A DNA stretch of 64,000 nt, taken from Phaeodactylibacter luteus. GTDB taxonomy: Bacteria > Bacteroidota > Bacteroidia > Chitinophagales > Saprospiraceae. Position 1 is the stretch's first letter. Every line of letters starts with the position of its first letter. Below the pieces are notes generated by a model. The model did no database searches, was not told the origin of the DNA, and was given only the letters and a program-made list of their open reading frames with translations. This document shows positions 18,350 to 25,869 of the stretch, piece after piece. The stretch lies in assembly GCF_007993045.1 (NCBI RefSeq), contig NZ_VOOR01000008.1, positions 1 to 64,000 of the forward strand, read 5' to 3'. The position numbers were made by a program, and so were the translations under genes.

Positions 18350-19633
18350 ATGCTGGAACTTAACTTTCTGAGAACCAATACGGAACGCGTAAAAGAAGGG
18401 CTGAAAGTCAGAAATTATGACGAGGAAGGGCTGAAGGCTGTAGACCGGGCTGTTTCGCTAGATGACTCCCGCAAGGATGTTCAGACCCGCCTCGATAATC
18501 TTCTGGCAGAACGCAATGCTTTGTCTAAAGAGATTGGCGCGCTGTTCAAGTCGGGCAAGCGGGAGGAAGCAGAGCAAAAGCGCAGCCGTGTCAACGAAGT
18601 GAAGGAAGAAGCGGCTAAGCTTGAGGAAGCGCTCCGGGAAGTGAAAATACAGCTGGCGGAAGCCTTATATAGCATACCCAATGTGCCACACCCCTCTGTG
18701 CCCGCTGGCAATACTGACGAGGACAACGAGGTATACCGGGACTGGGCAGGGGAGCTGCCGGTTTTGCCGGAAGGCACTCAGCCGCACTGGGAGCTGGCCA
18801 AAACCTACAACATCTTCGACTTGGAGCTGGGCACTAAGATCACAGGTTCTGGCTTCCCCCTTTACCGCGGGCAGGGCGCACGCTTGCAGCGCGCACTCAT
18901 CAGTTTTTTCTTGGACGAAGCAGTGAAAGCCGGCTATGAGGAGATCATACCGCCCTTGTTGGTAAATGAAGACTCGGCCCGGGCTACCGGGCAGCTGCCG
19001 GATAAAGAGGGGCAGATGTACTTCGTGGAAAAAGATAACCTCTACCTCATCCCTACCGCAGAGGTGCCCGTGACCAATATCTACCGCGATGAGATCATCG
19101 ATCCTGCACAGCTGCCGGTCAAGCTGACTGGGTACACGCCTTGTTTCCGCCGGGAAGCGGGGTCTTATGGCGCACATGTCAGGGGGCTGAACCGGGTGCA
19201 TCAGTTCGATAAAGTAGAAATTGTCCGCTATGAGCACCCCGATAAATCTTACGAAGCTTTAGAAGAGATGCTGGCACATGTTGCTGGCCTGCTCGATAAG
19301 CTGGAGCTGCCGTACCGTATCCTCCGGCTTTGTGGCGGCGACCTTGGGTTCACTGCTGCCCTCACTTTTGATTTTGAGGTCTATTCGGCTGCACAGCAGC
19401 GCTGGCTGGAAGTGAGCTCGGTCTCCAACTTTGAAACCTATCAGAGCAACCGCCTGAAGCTGCGCTTCAAAGACGGGAAAGAGACTCGCCTGCTGCATAC
19501 CCTCAATGGCTCTGCTCTAGCATTGGCCCGCATCCTGGCTGCTCTGCTGGAGAACAACCAAACGCCGGAGGGGATTGTTATCCCGAAGGTGCTGCAATCC
19601 TATACTGGCTTTGACCGGATTACGGCACAGTAA
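18350..19633 (+). CDS. serS: Seryl-tRNA synthetase
   Basis: 427 residues from ATG 18350. The frame opens 12 codons earlier, but the family begins at MLELNFLR. The N-terminal coiled-coil arm (about residues 30-100, with LLAERNALSKEIGALFKSGKREE) binds tRNA-Ser. Class II motifs follow: motif 2 in CFRREAGSYGAHVRGLNRVHQF, the TAEVPVTNIYRDE serine site, and motif 3 near NGSALALARILAALLEN. It charges tRNA-Ser, and also tRNA-Sec in organisms that have it. The membrane metallopeptidase gene and frr follow on the same strand with short gaps (32 and 44 bases). Confidence 0.96.
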   Translation: MLELNFLRTNTERVKEGLKVRNYDEEGLKAVDRAVSLDDSRKDVQTRLDNLLAERNALSKEIGALFKSGKREEAEQKRSRVNEVKEEAAKLEEALREVKIQLAEALYSIPNVPHPSVPAGNTDEDNEVYRDWAGELPVLPEGTQPHWELAKTYNIFDLELGTKITGSGFPLYRGQGARLQRALISFFLDEAVKAGYEEIIPPLLVNEDSARATGQLPDKEGQMYFVEKDNLYLIPTAEVPVTNIYRDEIIDPAQLPVKLTGYTPCFRREAGSYGAHVRGLNRVHQFDKVEIVRYEHPDKSYEALEEMLAHVAGLLDKLELPYRILRLCGGDLGFTAALTFDFEVYSAAQQRWLEVSSVSNFETYQSNRLKLRFKDGKETRLLHTLNGSALALARILAALLENNQTPEGIVIPKVLQSYTGFDRITAQ

Positions 19634-19665
19634 TTTAGGCTTGTTAACAGAAATATAGTGGTCTT

Positions 19666-20358
19666 ATGGTTTTTGACATGGGGTATATGATTGTGGCGGG
19701 CATCTTCTCGGTCATCGGGATGGTCATCAGTCAGCGCCTGAAGAGCAAGTTCAACCATTACAGCCAAATCCGCCTGCGCTCCGGTATGACCGGGCGGGAG
19801 GTGGCGCAGCAGATGCTCGGCCATTTTGGGATTTCCGACGTACAGATTGTGGAAGGGCAGGGGTTCCTGACCGACCACTACAACCCGGCTTCTAAAACGG
19901 TGAGCCTGAGCCCTGCTGTTTTCCGGGGCAATAGCATAGCTGCGGCGGCTGTAGCTGCTCACGAATGTGGGCATGCCGTGCAGCATGCACAGGCTTACAG
20001 TATGTTGCAAGTGCGCTCAGCTCTTGTGCCGGTGGTGCAGTTTTCTGCCATGGCACAGCAATGGCTGCTTATCCTTGCATTTGTGACCCTGAGCAGTATG
20101 CCTTCTATCATGCTGGCGACAATAGTTGTTTTTGCGGTGACCACCCTCTTTAGCTTGGTAACCCTTCCGGTGGAGTTCGACGCAAGCAAGCGCGCGCTCG
20201 CCTGGCTCAACAGTAGCGGGGTAGCACAAGGCAGCGATCACGAGGGGGCGAAGGATGCCCTGTGGTGGGCGGCGATGACTTATGTGTCCGCAGCGCTTTC
20301 TGCTCTGGTCATGCTGCTTTATCTGGTCATGCGCTATAGTGCAGCAACTAGGGATTAA
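19666..20358 (+). CDS. Membrane zinc metallopeptidase, YugP family
   Basis: 230 residues. An N-terminal membrane segment (MIVAGIFSVIGMVI), then HECGHAVQHAQ, the HExxH-type zinc site (AAHECGH near residue 102), and two further hydrophobic stretches (about 122-170 and 205-225). The pattern RLRSGMTGREVAQQML, DHYNPASKTVSLSPAVF is diagnostic of the neutral zinc metallopeptidase family PF04298 (B. subtilis YugP). Substrates are unknown. It lies between serS and frr, with which it may be co-transcribed. Confidence 0.9.
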   Translation: MVFDMGYMIVAGIFSVIGMVISQRLKSKFNHYSQIRLRSGMTGREVAQQMLGHFGISDVQIVEGQGFLTDHYNPASKTVSLSPAVFRGNSIAAAAVAAHECGHAVQHAQAYSMLQVRSALVPVVQFSAMAQQWLLILAFVTLSSMPSIMLATIVVFAVTTLFSLVTLPVEFDASKRALAWLNSSGVAQGSDHEGAKDALWWAAMTYVSAALSALVMLLYLVMRYSAATRD

Positions 20359-20402
20359 AGGATTAAACTATTTTTCAACTCAGCTAAATATTAGACCGAA
20401 CC

Positions 20403-20966
20403 ATGCAGGAAGATGTTGATATGTACATCGAGGAAGCGAAGGAAGCAATGGAGCACGCCCTCGATCACCTGAAAAAAGAATTGGTCAAAATTCGCGCGGG
20501 CAAAGCTTCCCCTGATATGCTCTCTGGCCTCGTGGTGCCCTACTATGGCTCGCCTACCCCTCTGGCGCAGGTGGCCAACGTAAGCGTATCGGACTCCCGC
20601 ACCCTTGTCATTCAGCCTTGGGAGAAAAGCATGATTCAGCCTATAGAGAAGGCTATCATGGAAGCTAACATGGGCTTTACACCTCAAAACGACGGCGACC
20701 TCATCCGCATCAACATCCCTCCGCTCACGGAAGATCGCCGGAAGCAAATGGTCAAACAGGTGAAGGCCGTCGGCGAAGATACTAAAGTTGGCCTGCGCAG
20801 TGCCCGCCGCGATGCGATGGACGGCATCAAAAAGGCGGTCAAAGATGGCTTTGCTGAGGATGCTGGCAAGCGGATGGAGGATGAAGTGGAAGCGATGACC
20901 AAGCGCTACAGCGGCAAAATCGATGATATTGTAGCGGTAAAAGAAAAGGATATCCTGACAGTATAG
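20403..20966 (+). CDS. frr: Ribosome recycling factor
   Basis: 187 residues, the normal length. Family blocks: MEHALDHLKKELVKIRAGKASP, YYGSPTPLAQVANVSV, RTLVIQPWEKSMI, NDGDLIRINIPPLTEDRRKQMVK and a C-terminal helix ending KEKDILTV. It splits post-termination ribosomes together with EF-G. The usual partner pyrH is not adjacent here; the upstream neighbour is the YugP-like peptidase. Confidence 0.97.
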   Translation: MQEDVDMYIEEAKEAMEHALDHLKKELVKIRAGKASPDMLSGLVVPYYGSPTPLAQVANVSVSDSRTLVIQPWEKSMIQPIEKAIMEANMGFTPQNDGDLIRINIPPLTEDRRKQMVKQVKAVGEDTKVGLRSARRDAMDGIKKAVKDGFAEDAGKRMEDEVEAMTKRYSGKIDDIVAVKEKDILTV

Positions 20967-20972
20967 CGCCCC

Positions 20973-21005
20973 GCAGGCAGGCAGCGGCATGGCCCTGCCT
21001 GCCTG
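20973..21005 (+). terminator. Possible terminator after frr
   Basis: GCAGGCAGGCA, a short loop, then TGCCTGCCTG form a strong stem starting 6 bases after the frr stop codon. The following TTCAAGCGC lacks a clean T-run, so efficiency is uncertain. Confidence 0.45.
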
Positions 21006-21052
21006 TTCAAGCGCTTCTTTCTTGTCCTTTGTGGATTTATTTACAGTAACCT

Positions 21053-21083
21053 TTGGTCATTCCCCAAACAACCTGTACCTTTG
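21053..21083 (+). promoter_or_regulatory. Predicted Bacteroidota promoter for rpmH (TTG - 20 nt - TACCTTTG)
   Basis: TTG at 21053-21055 and TACCTTTG at 21076-21083 match the -33/-7 arrangement with a 20-base spacer. The leader to the ATG at 21213 would be about 120 bases. Confidence 0.65.
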
Positions 21084-21212
21084 TCGGGCTTTTGAGGGAG
21101 GGTGTACTTCCCTTTAAAGCTAAAGGTCGCTTTCCCTTGGAGTAAAGCAGCCCGTGCACTCGATCATGTGCACTGAATGTCACAAATTATTGTAAGATAA
21201 AGATATAGCGAA

Positions 21213-21368
21213 ATGAAGCGTACATATCAACCTTCACGGAGAAAGCGTAAGAATAAGCACGGGTTCCGTGCCCGCATGGCTTCTAAGAATGGTCGCAAAG
21301 TATTGGCGAGCCGCCGTGCAAAAGGCCGTCATAAGCTGACTGTTTCTGACGATAAGCGCCTGAAGTAA
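21213..21368 (+). CDS. rpmH: 50S ribosomal protein bL34
   Basis: A 51-residue frame starting [18 protein letters not shown] and continuing [20 protein letters not shown], the conserved bL34 core, with a short C-terminal extension ([12 protein letters not shown]). It binds 23S rRNA domain I. In many bacteria rnpA follows directly; here no rnpA-like frame follows and a terminator lies about 150 bases downstream. The gene has its own predicted promoter. Confidence 0.96.
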   Translation: MKRTYQPSRRKRKNKHGFRARMASKNGRKVLASRRAKGRHKLTVSDDKRLK

Positions 21369-21515
21369 TCGAATTGAAGCCTAGATAGGCTTTGTGCATA
21401 GCACATCAACAGGCTGTTTACAGGTAATTTGCTACTGTACCTTTCTTGGCGGAGAGTTACATAGTTTGTACTCTGTTAGCCTAGACAAGCAGCTGCTCTA
21501 AAACAGCCGCTGTAC

Positions 21516-21560
21516 AAAAAGCCGGATTTACGAGGTTGCTCTTGTAAATCCGGCTTTGTT
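21516..21560. terminator. Intrinsic terminator downstream of rpmH
   Basis: AAAGCCGGATTTAC (21518-21531) pairs perfectly with GTAAATCCGGCTTT (21544-21557), with A-run before and T-rich after. Probably terminates rpmH. The 21369-21515 stretch before it and 21561-21703 after it show no gene. Confidence 0.85.
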
Positions 21561-21703
21561 ATTGATTGGGGTTAATGCGGCATGGGCGTTTCAGGGGGGG
21601 CGTCGTGCGCCTTCTCACCTAGGGGGCTCCGTTATTTAAAAGCACAGAGAGGCAGCTCATTTATCGTACTGCAGAACCTGACTCCTCAAAGCCTATTGCA
21701 TGG

Positions 21704-21907
21704 GCGCAAAACAGATTGTCGTTTTTTGGCCTGCCCCTGACGTAAGGATGAGGGGCCTGCACCTGCCACCGGGCAGGTGCCGCTATGCTACGGGGCTCGC
21801 TCTTCGCTCGGCCTTATCAGGCCTGCCGCCCCTTCGCAGCGCTAGGCCAATGCCAGGCTAAAGCCTGGAAAGCAAAGCTTAAACGCCTGCGGCATTTTGG
21901 TTTACTC
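21704..21907 (-). mobile_element. R1 element (MITE-like), copy B, with 10-bp flanking direct repeat
   Basis: Reverse orientation relative to copies E and F. Ends are GCGCAAAAC (21704-21712) and GGTTTACTC (21899-21907). The core includes CGCTATGCTACGGGGCTCGC and CCCCTTCGCAGCGCTAGGCC. The 10-base sequence CCTATTGCAT occurs on both sides (21692-21701 and 21908-21917), as expected of a target-site duplication. The right-hand repeat contains the stop codon and last codons of the TPR protein gene at 21909. Confidence 0.8.
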
Positions 21908-21908
21908 C

Positions 21909-23717
21909 CTATTGCATCTGATCTCCCCTCAAAGCACGATAGCGTTTTCTGGCCTCCACCGCGAGCACGCTGTTGGAGTAATCGAGGAAGAGCGTTTCAT
22001 AAAGCTCTTGGGCTTTATCAGCCTGCCCCAATTGTAGCTCATACAGCTCCGCTAGCATAAACAAGGCGTTGTCCGCCCGGATTTCTTCTGAGTGGTTGGC
22101 AATGATCTGCTGTAGGAGCTCTGCTGCTCTTTCGTACTCCCGTTTTTTGATGAAGACCTTAGCTTTAAGGTAAAGGACATCATCGGCAAGGCTGTGCCCG
22201 GGGTAAGCCTCCACAAGGGTGTCCAATTTGGCGAAAGCACCATCAAACTGGTTCTGGAAAACGAGCATATCTGCATCAGCGTAGAGCTTGAGGGGCGCAT
22301 CCGTGGTGTCGAGCGCCATATTATCCATGATGAAGACAGACAGGTCAAGGGCATCATTGGCAATCAGCTTTGAGGTGGAAGACTTCAGGATGTCAAACTG
22401 TGTCTGCGCCCACTGAAAGTCTCCAGCGTAGTAAGACAACCGGGCATTTCTGAACCGGGCTTCGTGCCCGAGCAGGTCTTCTTTAAAGGCTTTATCGACT
22501 TGTGAGTAGAGCAGGGTCGCCTCCCAAATCTCTCCTTGCATGAGATAGTAATCTGCCAAGTCGAGCTTAGCCTGTGCCTGTAGCCGGTTGTTGACGCCAG
22601 GATATGCTATCATTTCAGCGAGGAGCGTTGTCGCTTTTTCTAGGTTGTTGATATAAAGGGCTTCGAGCTCTGCCAGTTCCAATATGATCTGTGCGGTTAC
22701 CTTGGAGCGCCCAAATTCATTCAGGAAGGCTTCGTAGTCGTTTTCCAGCTCCTGGAGCTCATCCTGTGAGTAGGCATAGCCATCGACAAGCTGGCTGCGT
22801 TTGGCGCGGAGTGCCTCGCGTTTGGCATCGAGATAGAAGGGCGAAGCCGGGCCTTTCTCTGTTACAATATATTCAAAACCAGCAATTGCGGCATCGAAGG
22901 CTTTATCATTGGCCGCAATGCCGGCCAGCTGGAATACGCGCCCTCCGTTCTCGCCCAGCCGCCGGTCGAGGGCCCGTACTTGGCGCAGCGCGCTGCGGTA
23001 GTCCTTTTGCTGTATGAAAACCCAAGATAGCATTTCGGGGTAGAGCGGGTTGTCGGGGTCATCCTGTACTTTCTGATAAAGCTGTGCCTGTACTTCTTCA
23101 TAATCTCCAGTATTGAGGAACCGCTGGAAAATAGACTTGACGTTGTTCACCCGGTTGGGGTTGGCACGGATGCTGTTGAGGTAGTTTTCTACCATTTTGG
23201 GGATGTCGCCCTTGCGGCGGTACAGCTCTCCGAGATTGTAGGCAAAGGCTTCCTGATCGCGCAGTAGCTCTGCCCCTTTTTCGTACGTCGCGATGGCGTA
23301 GTCGTATTTGGTCAATGCCATAAAAGCGTTGGCCAACTTGGTGACGGCAAACTGGTCCCGCGTGAGTTTTTCAATAGCAAGCTCGAATTGCTCCCGGGCT
23401 TCCCCATCTTTCACCTGCCGTTCCAAAAGCTTGCCATAGGTGACATGAAGCTGCACATTGTCTGGAGCCCGCTTCATGTGCTTCTTGATGACTTTTTCGC
23501 ACTCCCCGTATTCGTCCATCGCCATCAGAGATTCTACGTAGCGGTCGAAGTAATAGTCGTTGTAATTGCTCTGCTTATAAAGGTTTTCGTACAAAACCGC
23601 TGCTTTCTCGTATTCTCCGTCCCGGTAGTACTGTTGTGCGAGGCGGGCATCTTGTCCGTTGAGCTGTAAGGCAAGCCCAATAAAGAAGAGGAGCGTAAGT
23701 ACAATCGGCTTTTTCAT
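21909..23717 (-). CDS. Secreted tetratricopeptide-repeat protein
   Basis: 602 residues with a signal peptide (MKKPIVLTLLFFIGLALQLNGQ). Repeats of about 34 residues run throughout, for example YYRDGEYEKAAVLYENLYKQ, ANAFMALTKYDYAIATYEKG and LADYYLMQGEIWEATLLYSQ, ending FLDYSNSVLAVEARKRYRAL. TPR proteins of this size in Bacteroidota are typically periplasmic scaffolds, some belonging to gliding or type IX secretion machinery, but no specific member is recognised. The 3' end abuts R1 copy B; its last codons lie within the duplicated target sequence. TonB lies upstream on the same strand, separated by a terminator. Confidence 0.85.
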   Translation of the reverse strand: MKKPIVLTLLFFIGLALQLNGQDARLAQQYYRDGEYEKAAVLYENLYKQSNYNDYYFDRYVESLMAMDEYGECEKVIKKHMKRAPDNVQLHVTYGKLLERQVKDGEAREQFELAIEKLTRDQFAVTKLANAFMALTKYDYAIATYEKGAELLRDQEAFAYNLGELYRRKGDIPKMVENYLNSIRANPNRVNNVKSIFQRFLNTGDYEEVQAQLYQKVQDDPDNPLYPEMLSWVFIQQKDYRSALRQVRALDRRLGENGGRVFQLAGIAANDKAFDAAIAGFEYIVTEKGPASPFYLDAKREALRAKRSQLVDGYAYSQDELQELENDYEAFLNEFGRSKVTAQIILELAELEALYINNLEKATTLLAEMIAYPGVNNRLQAQAKLDLADYYLMQGEIWEATLLYSQVDKAFKEDLLGHEARFRNARLSYYAGDFQWAQTQFDILKSSTSKLIANDALDLSVFIMDNMALDTTDAPLKLYADADMLVFQNQFDGAFAKLDTLVEAYPGHSLADDVLYLKAKVFIKKREYERAAELLQQIIANHSEEIRADNALFMLAELYELQLGQADKAQELYETLFLDYSNSVLAVEARKRYRALRGDQMQ

Positions 23718-23880
23718 ATACGGTATTAATTGTGTCTGTTCTTTGGATGGCAGGCGCCCTAGGCATAGGAAGCACAGCGAATTTATAGAACGTTTGGAGG
23801 GGCGTTATGTTATGAGCTGAGCTGGCCTTTGCGCTTGCCCGCCTTATAAACAGACAAAGCAAGGGTTGGGTTGGAGCATG

Positions 23881-23919
23881 AAAAAACGGCTATCCAGCAA
23901 CTGCTGAATAGCCGTTTTT
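23881..23919. terminator. Intrinsic terminator downstream of the tonB-type gene
   Basis: AAAAAACGGCTAT(T/C)C pairs with GAATAGCCGTTTTT around a short loop. It lies 19 bases beyond the end of the minus-strand TonB gene and ends in T-rich sequence on both strands. Confidence 0.85.
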
Positions 23920-23937
23920 CAGGCAGGCAAAAATGCC

Positions 23938-24840
23938 TTACTCGAGGCGGAACTTCACCGGCAGGTTGAACTGAACCCGCACGGGGCGGCCGCGCTGTTT
24001 GCCAGGTATCCAAGTGATAGCTTGGTCCTTCATGAGCTCCACTACACGGAGGGCTTCAGCTCCAGTCTGAGCACCAGGGTCGCGAACAACCTTGGCATCT
24101 GTGATAGAGCCGTCCTTCTCAACAACGAACTGTACTACTGCTACACCTTCTACGCCATTTTCACGGGCGATGGCAGGGTACTTGATGTTCTTGTAGATGA
24201 ACTCGAGCATTTTTTTATCCGCGCACTGCTTACGCTCTTCCTTAGTTGGAAGGTCTTCGCAGCCGGGGAACCGAGGCATGTCTTCCACTACCTTAAAGAT
24301 CTCCTCCACTTTGGGTTTGGGCGGTGGCGGTGGCGGCGGTGGTGGTGGCGGCGGTGCATCATCCACAACGGGAGCCTCGATAAAAGTCTCTTCGTCGATT
24401 GACTGATCCTCGAAAGTGACTTCTTCGTCTTCGAGAATTTCTTCATCCGGTACCTCTTCGATAACCGGTGGCGGCGGCGGCGGTGGCGGCGGCGGTGGCT
24501 CAGCTGTACGTGGTGGCTCAACCTCAATCTCATCCGGAAGCTCAAGGGCATCGTCTGGGATAAAGATTTGCTCCTCGTACTGAGTCCAGCCAAAAGCCAG
24601 GATCGTCAGGCCCAATGAAAGCGCCAGGCCCAGGTTGAAGTACGTACCGCTGTATTTGAAGACATCGGCACCGGGGTACTTAGCCCGGGAGGCGAGAGAG
24701 GAAGACCCTTCTGATTGGCTCAAGCCGGATTGAGAGCGCTTGGCATAGATAGAACGCATGATCACAACGAATGCGATGAGGCCTATCACCAAAAATGCCG
24801 TGGCTCCGGCTAAAGCCCCGCCAGTGATTGAAACATCCAT
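23938..24840 (-). CDS. Energy transducer TonB with an extra N-terminal membrane segment
   Basis: 300 residues. It begins with a membrane helix at about residues 8-28 (AGATAFLVIGLIAFVVIM), then a short basic linker, and a second helix near 68-85 (LGLALSLGLTILAFGW). Two poly-proline runs (about residues 113-124 and 163-174) flank an acidic stretch and span the periplasm. The C-terminal TonB domain has YPAIARENGVEGVAVVQFVV, GSITDAKVV and the ending RVQFNLPVKFRLE. It transmits proton-motive energy to outer-membrane receptors. The first helix is not part of the classical single-anchor TonB and may be a two-helix variant. No ExbB/ExbD genes are adjacent. Confidence 0.93.
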   Translation of the reverse strand: MDVSITGGALAGATAFLVIGLIAFVVIMRSIYAKRSQSGLSQSEGSSSLASRAKYPGADVFKYSGTYFNLGLALSLGLTILAFGWTQYEEQIFIPDDALELPDEIEVEPPRTAEPPPPPPPPPPPVIEEVPDEEILEDEEVTFEDQSIDEETFIEAPVVDDAPPPPPPPPPPPPKPKVEEIFKVVEDMPRFPGCEDLPTKEERKQCADKKMLEFIYKNIKYPAIARENGVEGVAVVQFVVEKDGSITDAKVVRDPGAQTGAEALRVVELMKDQAITWIPGKQRGRPVRVQFNLPVKFRLE

Positions 24841-24888
24841 ACTGACAAGGTTTGTATTATTATCAAAATGAGCAAATAACTTACAATT

Positions 24889-25227
24889 CTATTGTTGCTT
24901 TCTGCTGAAAAACCAGCTCGCCAGCAAACATCCTAATAAGGAACCGCTAATATTAGCAATTATATCAGGAACTTCAAAAAACCGGTCCGGGAAATACCAA
25001 TACTGTACCCATTCCAGCACTGCTCCATAGGCGCTGCTCAGTACAAATGCGCCGGCAAAGGCAAGTGCCCCGGAAAAAGAAGCTGCCCGCAAAAGCGGAA
25101 AAAGCAGAGCAGACAAGACAAGGTAGGCTGCTGCGTGTGCCAGCTTGTCGGGCTCCAGCCAGGCTGTCAAAACTGGCGCTTGTACGTGCCCTCTTGTTGA
25201 GAGGTAGCCAATTGTGGCTGCCCACAT
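24889..25227 (-). CDS. VanZ family membrane protein
   Basis: 112 residues from ATG 25227. The pattern PDKLAHAAAYLVLSALLF, FVLSSAYGAVLEWVQYWYFP.R and DIIANISGSLLGCLLASWFF is that of short VanZ-like proteins, with about three to four membrane segments. The family is named after the teicoplanin-resistance accessory protein; its general role is not established. The frame is open upstream to the gcvH stop without a standard start codon (SPLHLPDRSFLTANLAAAL precedes), and most relatives have a first helix there, so the true N-terminus may be longer and use a non-ATG start. It lies 84 bases downstream of gcvH. Confidence 0.75.
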   Translation of the reverse strand: MWAATIGYLSTRGHVQAPVLTAWLEPDKLAHAAAYLVLSALLFPLLRAASFSGALAFAGAFVLSSAYGAVLEWVQYWYFPDRFFEVPDIIANISGSLLGCLLASWFFSRKQQ

Positions 25228-25311
25228 CAGGGCGGCGGCTAGGTTGGCTGTTAGAAAGCTTCTGTCAGGAAGATGCAGTGGGCTTTGATTTTGGTGTGCA
25301 GCGGGAGAAAA

Positions 25312-25704
25312 TTATTTCACGAGCTGTTGATAAGCCGCTGCATCCATCAAATCTTCGAGCTCTGCAGGGTCGGTCATTTCGATTTTGATGATCCAGCCTT
25401 CTCCGTAAGGGTCTTGATTGACGAGGGTGGGGTCGTCGCCATCGCTCTCGTCGAGCTTGGCATTGAACTCCAGGATTTTCCCGGAAACGGGCATATAGAG
25501 CTCGGAAGTCGTCTTGACCGCTTCAACGGTGCCAAATGCCTCATCCTTGTCGAGCGTCTCTTCTACCGTATCCACCTCGATGTAGACCAGCTCGTCCAGC
25601 TCGCTTTGCGCAAAATCAGTGATTCCGACATAGGCGATATTGCCATCTTCTACGCGCACCCATTCGTGCTCTTCGGTGTATTTCAGATGATCAGGGAAGT
25701 TCAT
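25312..25704 (-). CDS. gcvH: Glycine cleavage system H protein
   Basis: 130 residues from ATG 25704. The frame opens 22 codons earlier, but the family starts [20 protein letters not shown], and the promoter-like box lies inside the extension. The lipoyl-lysine motif is [18 protein letters not shown], followed by [12 protein letters not shown]-type residues ([15 protein letters not shown]). The lipoylated Lys shuttles the aminomethyl group between the P and T proteins and the L protein. The gcvP and gcvT genes are not in the window. Confidence 0.96.
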   Translation of the reverse strand: MNFPDHLKYTEEHEWVRVEDGNIAYVGITDFAQSELDELVYIEVDTVEETLDKDEAFGTVEAVKTTSELYMPVSGKILEFNAKLDESDGDDPTLVNQDPYGEGWIIKIEMTDPAELEDLMDAAAYQQLVK

Positions 25705-25740
25705 GTGATAGCTTGATTTTGAAAGTGTACGATGATTGGC

Positions 25741-25770
25741 CAAAAATAACGCATTTTCCTGCCCCGGCAA
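25741..25770 (-). promoter_or_regulatory. Predicted Bacteroidota promoter for gcvH (TTG - 19 nt - TATTTTTG)
   Basis: On the minus strand TATTTTTG occupies 25748-25741 and TTG 25770-25768, a 19-base spacer. It lies about 37 bases upstream of the gcvH start at 25704. Confidence 0.6.
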
Positions 25771-25806
25771 TAGCCTGCCTGCTGCAATTTGCCCGGCTAG
25801 CCTTAG

Positions 25807-25851
25807 AAAAAGAAAAGCCCCTCTGTCAGGCAGAGCGGCTTTTCTTTTTCT
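25807..25851. terminator. Intrinsic terminator downstream of the citrate synthase gene
   Basis: AAAAAGAAAAGCC, a CTCTG/CAGAG inner pair, then GGCTTTTCTTTTT form a long stem with A and T runs, 19 bases beyond the citrate synthase stop. Confidence 0.85.
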
Positions 25852-25869
25852 AGCGGGAGCTGACGCAGC

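Noticed and set aside
21785-22060. Frame across R1 copy B encoding a repeated peptide (MLRGSLFARPYQACRPF) that also appears at other R1 copies
   Set aside because: The peptide recurs only because the DNA repeat recurs, in either orientation and in different frames. There is no selection on a single frame, so it is not called as a gene family.
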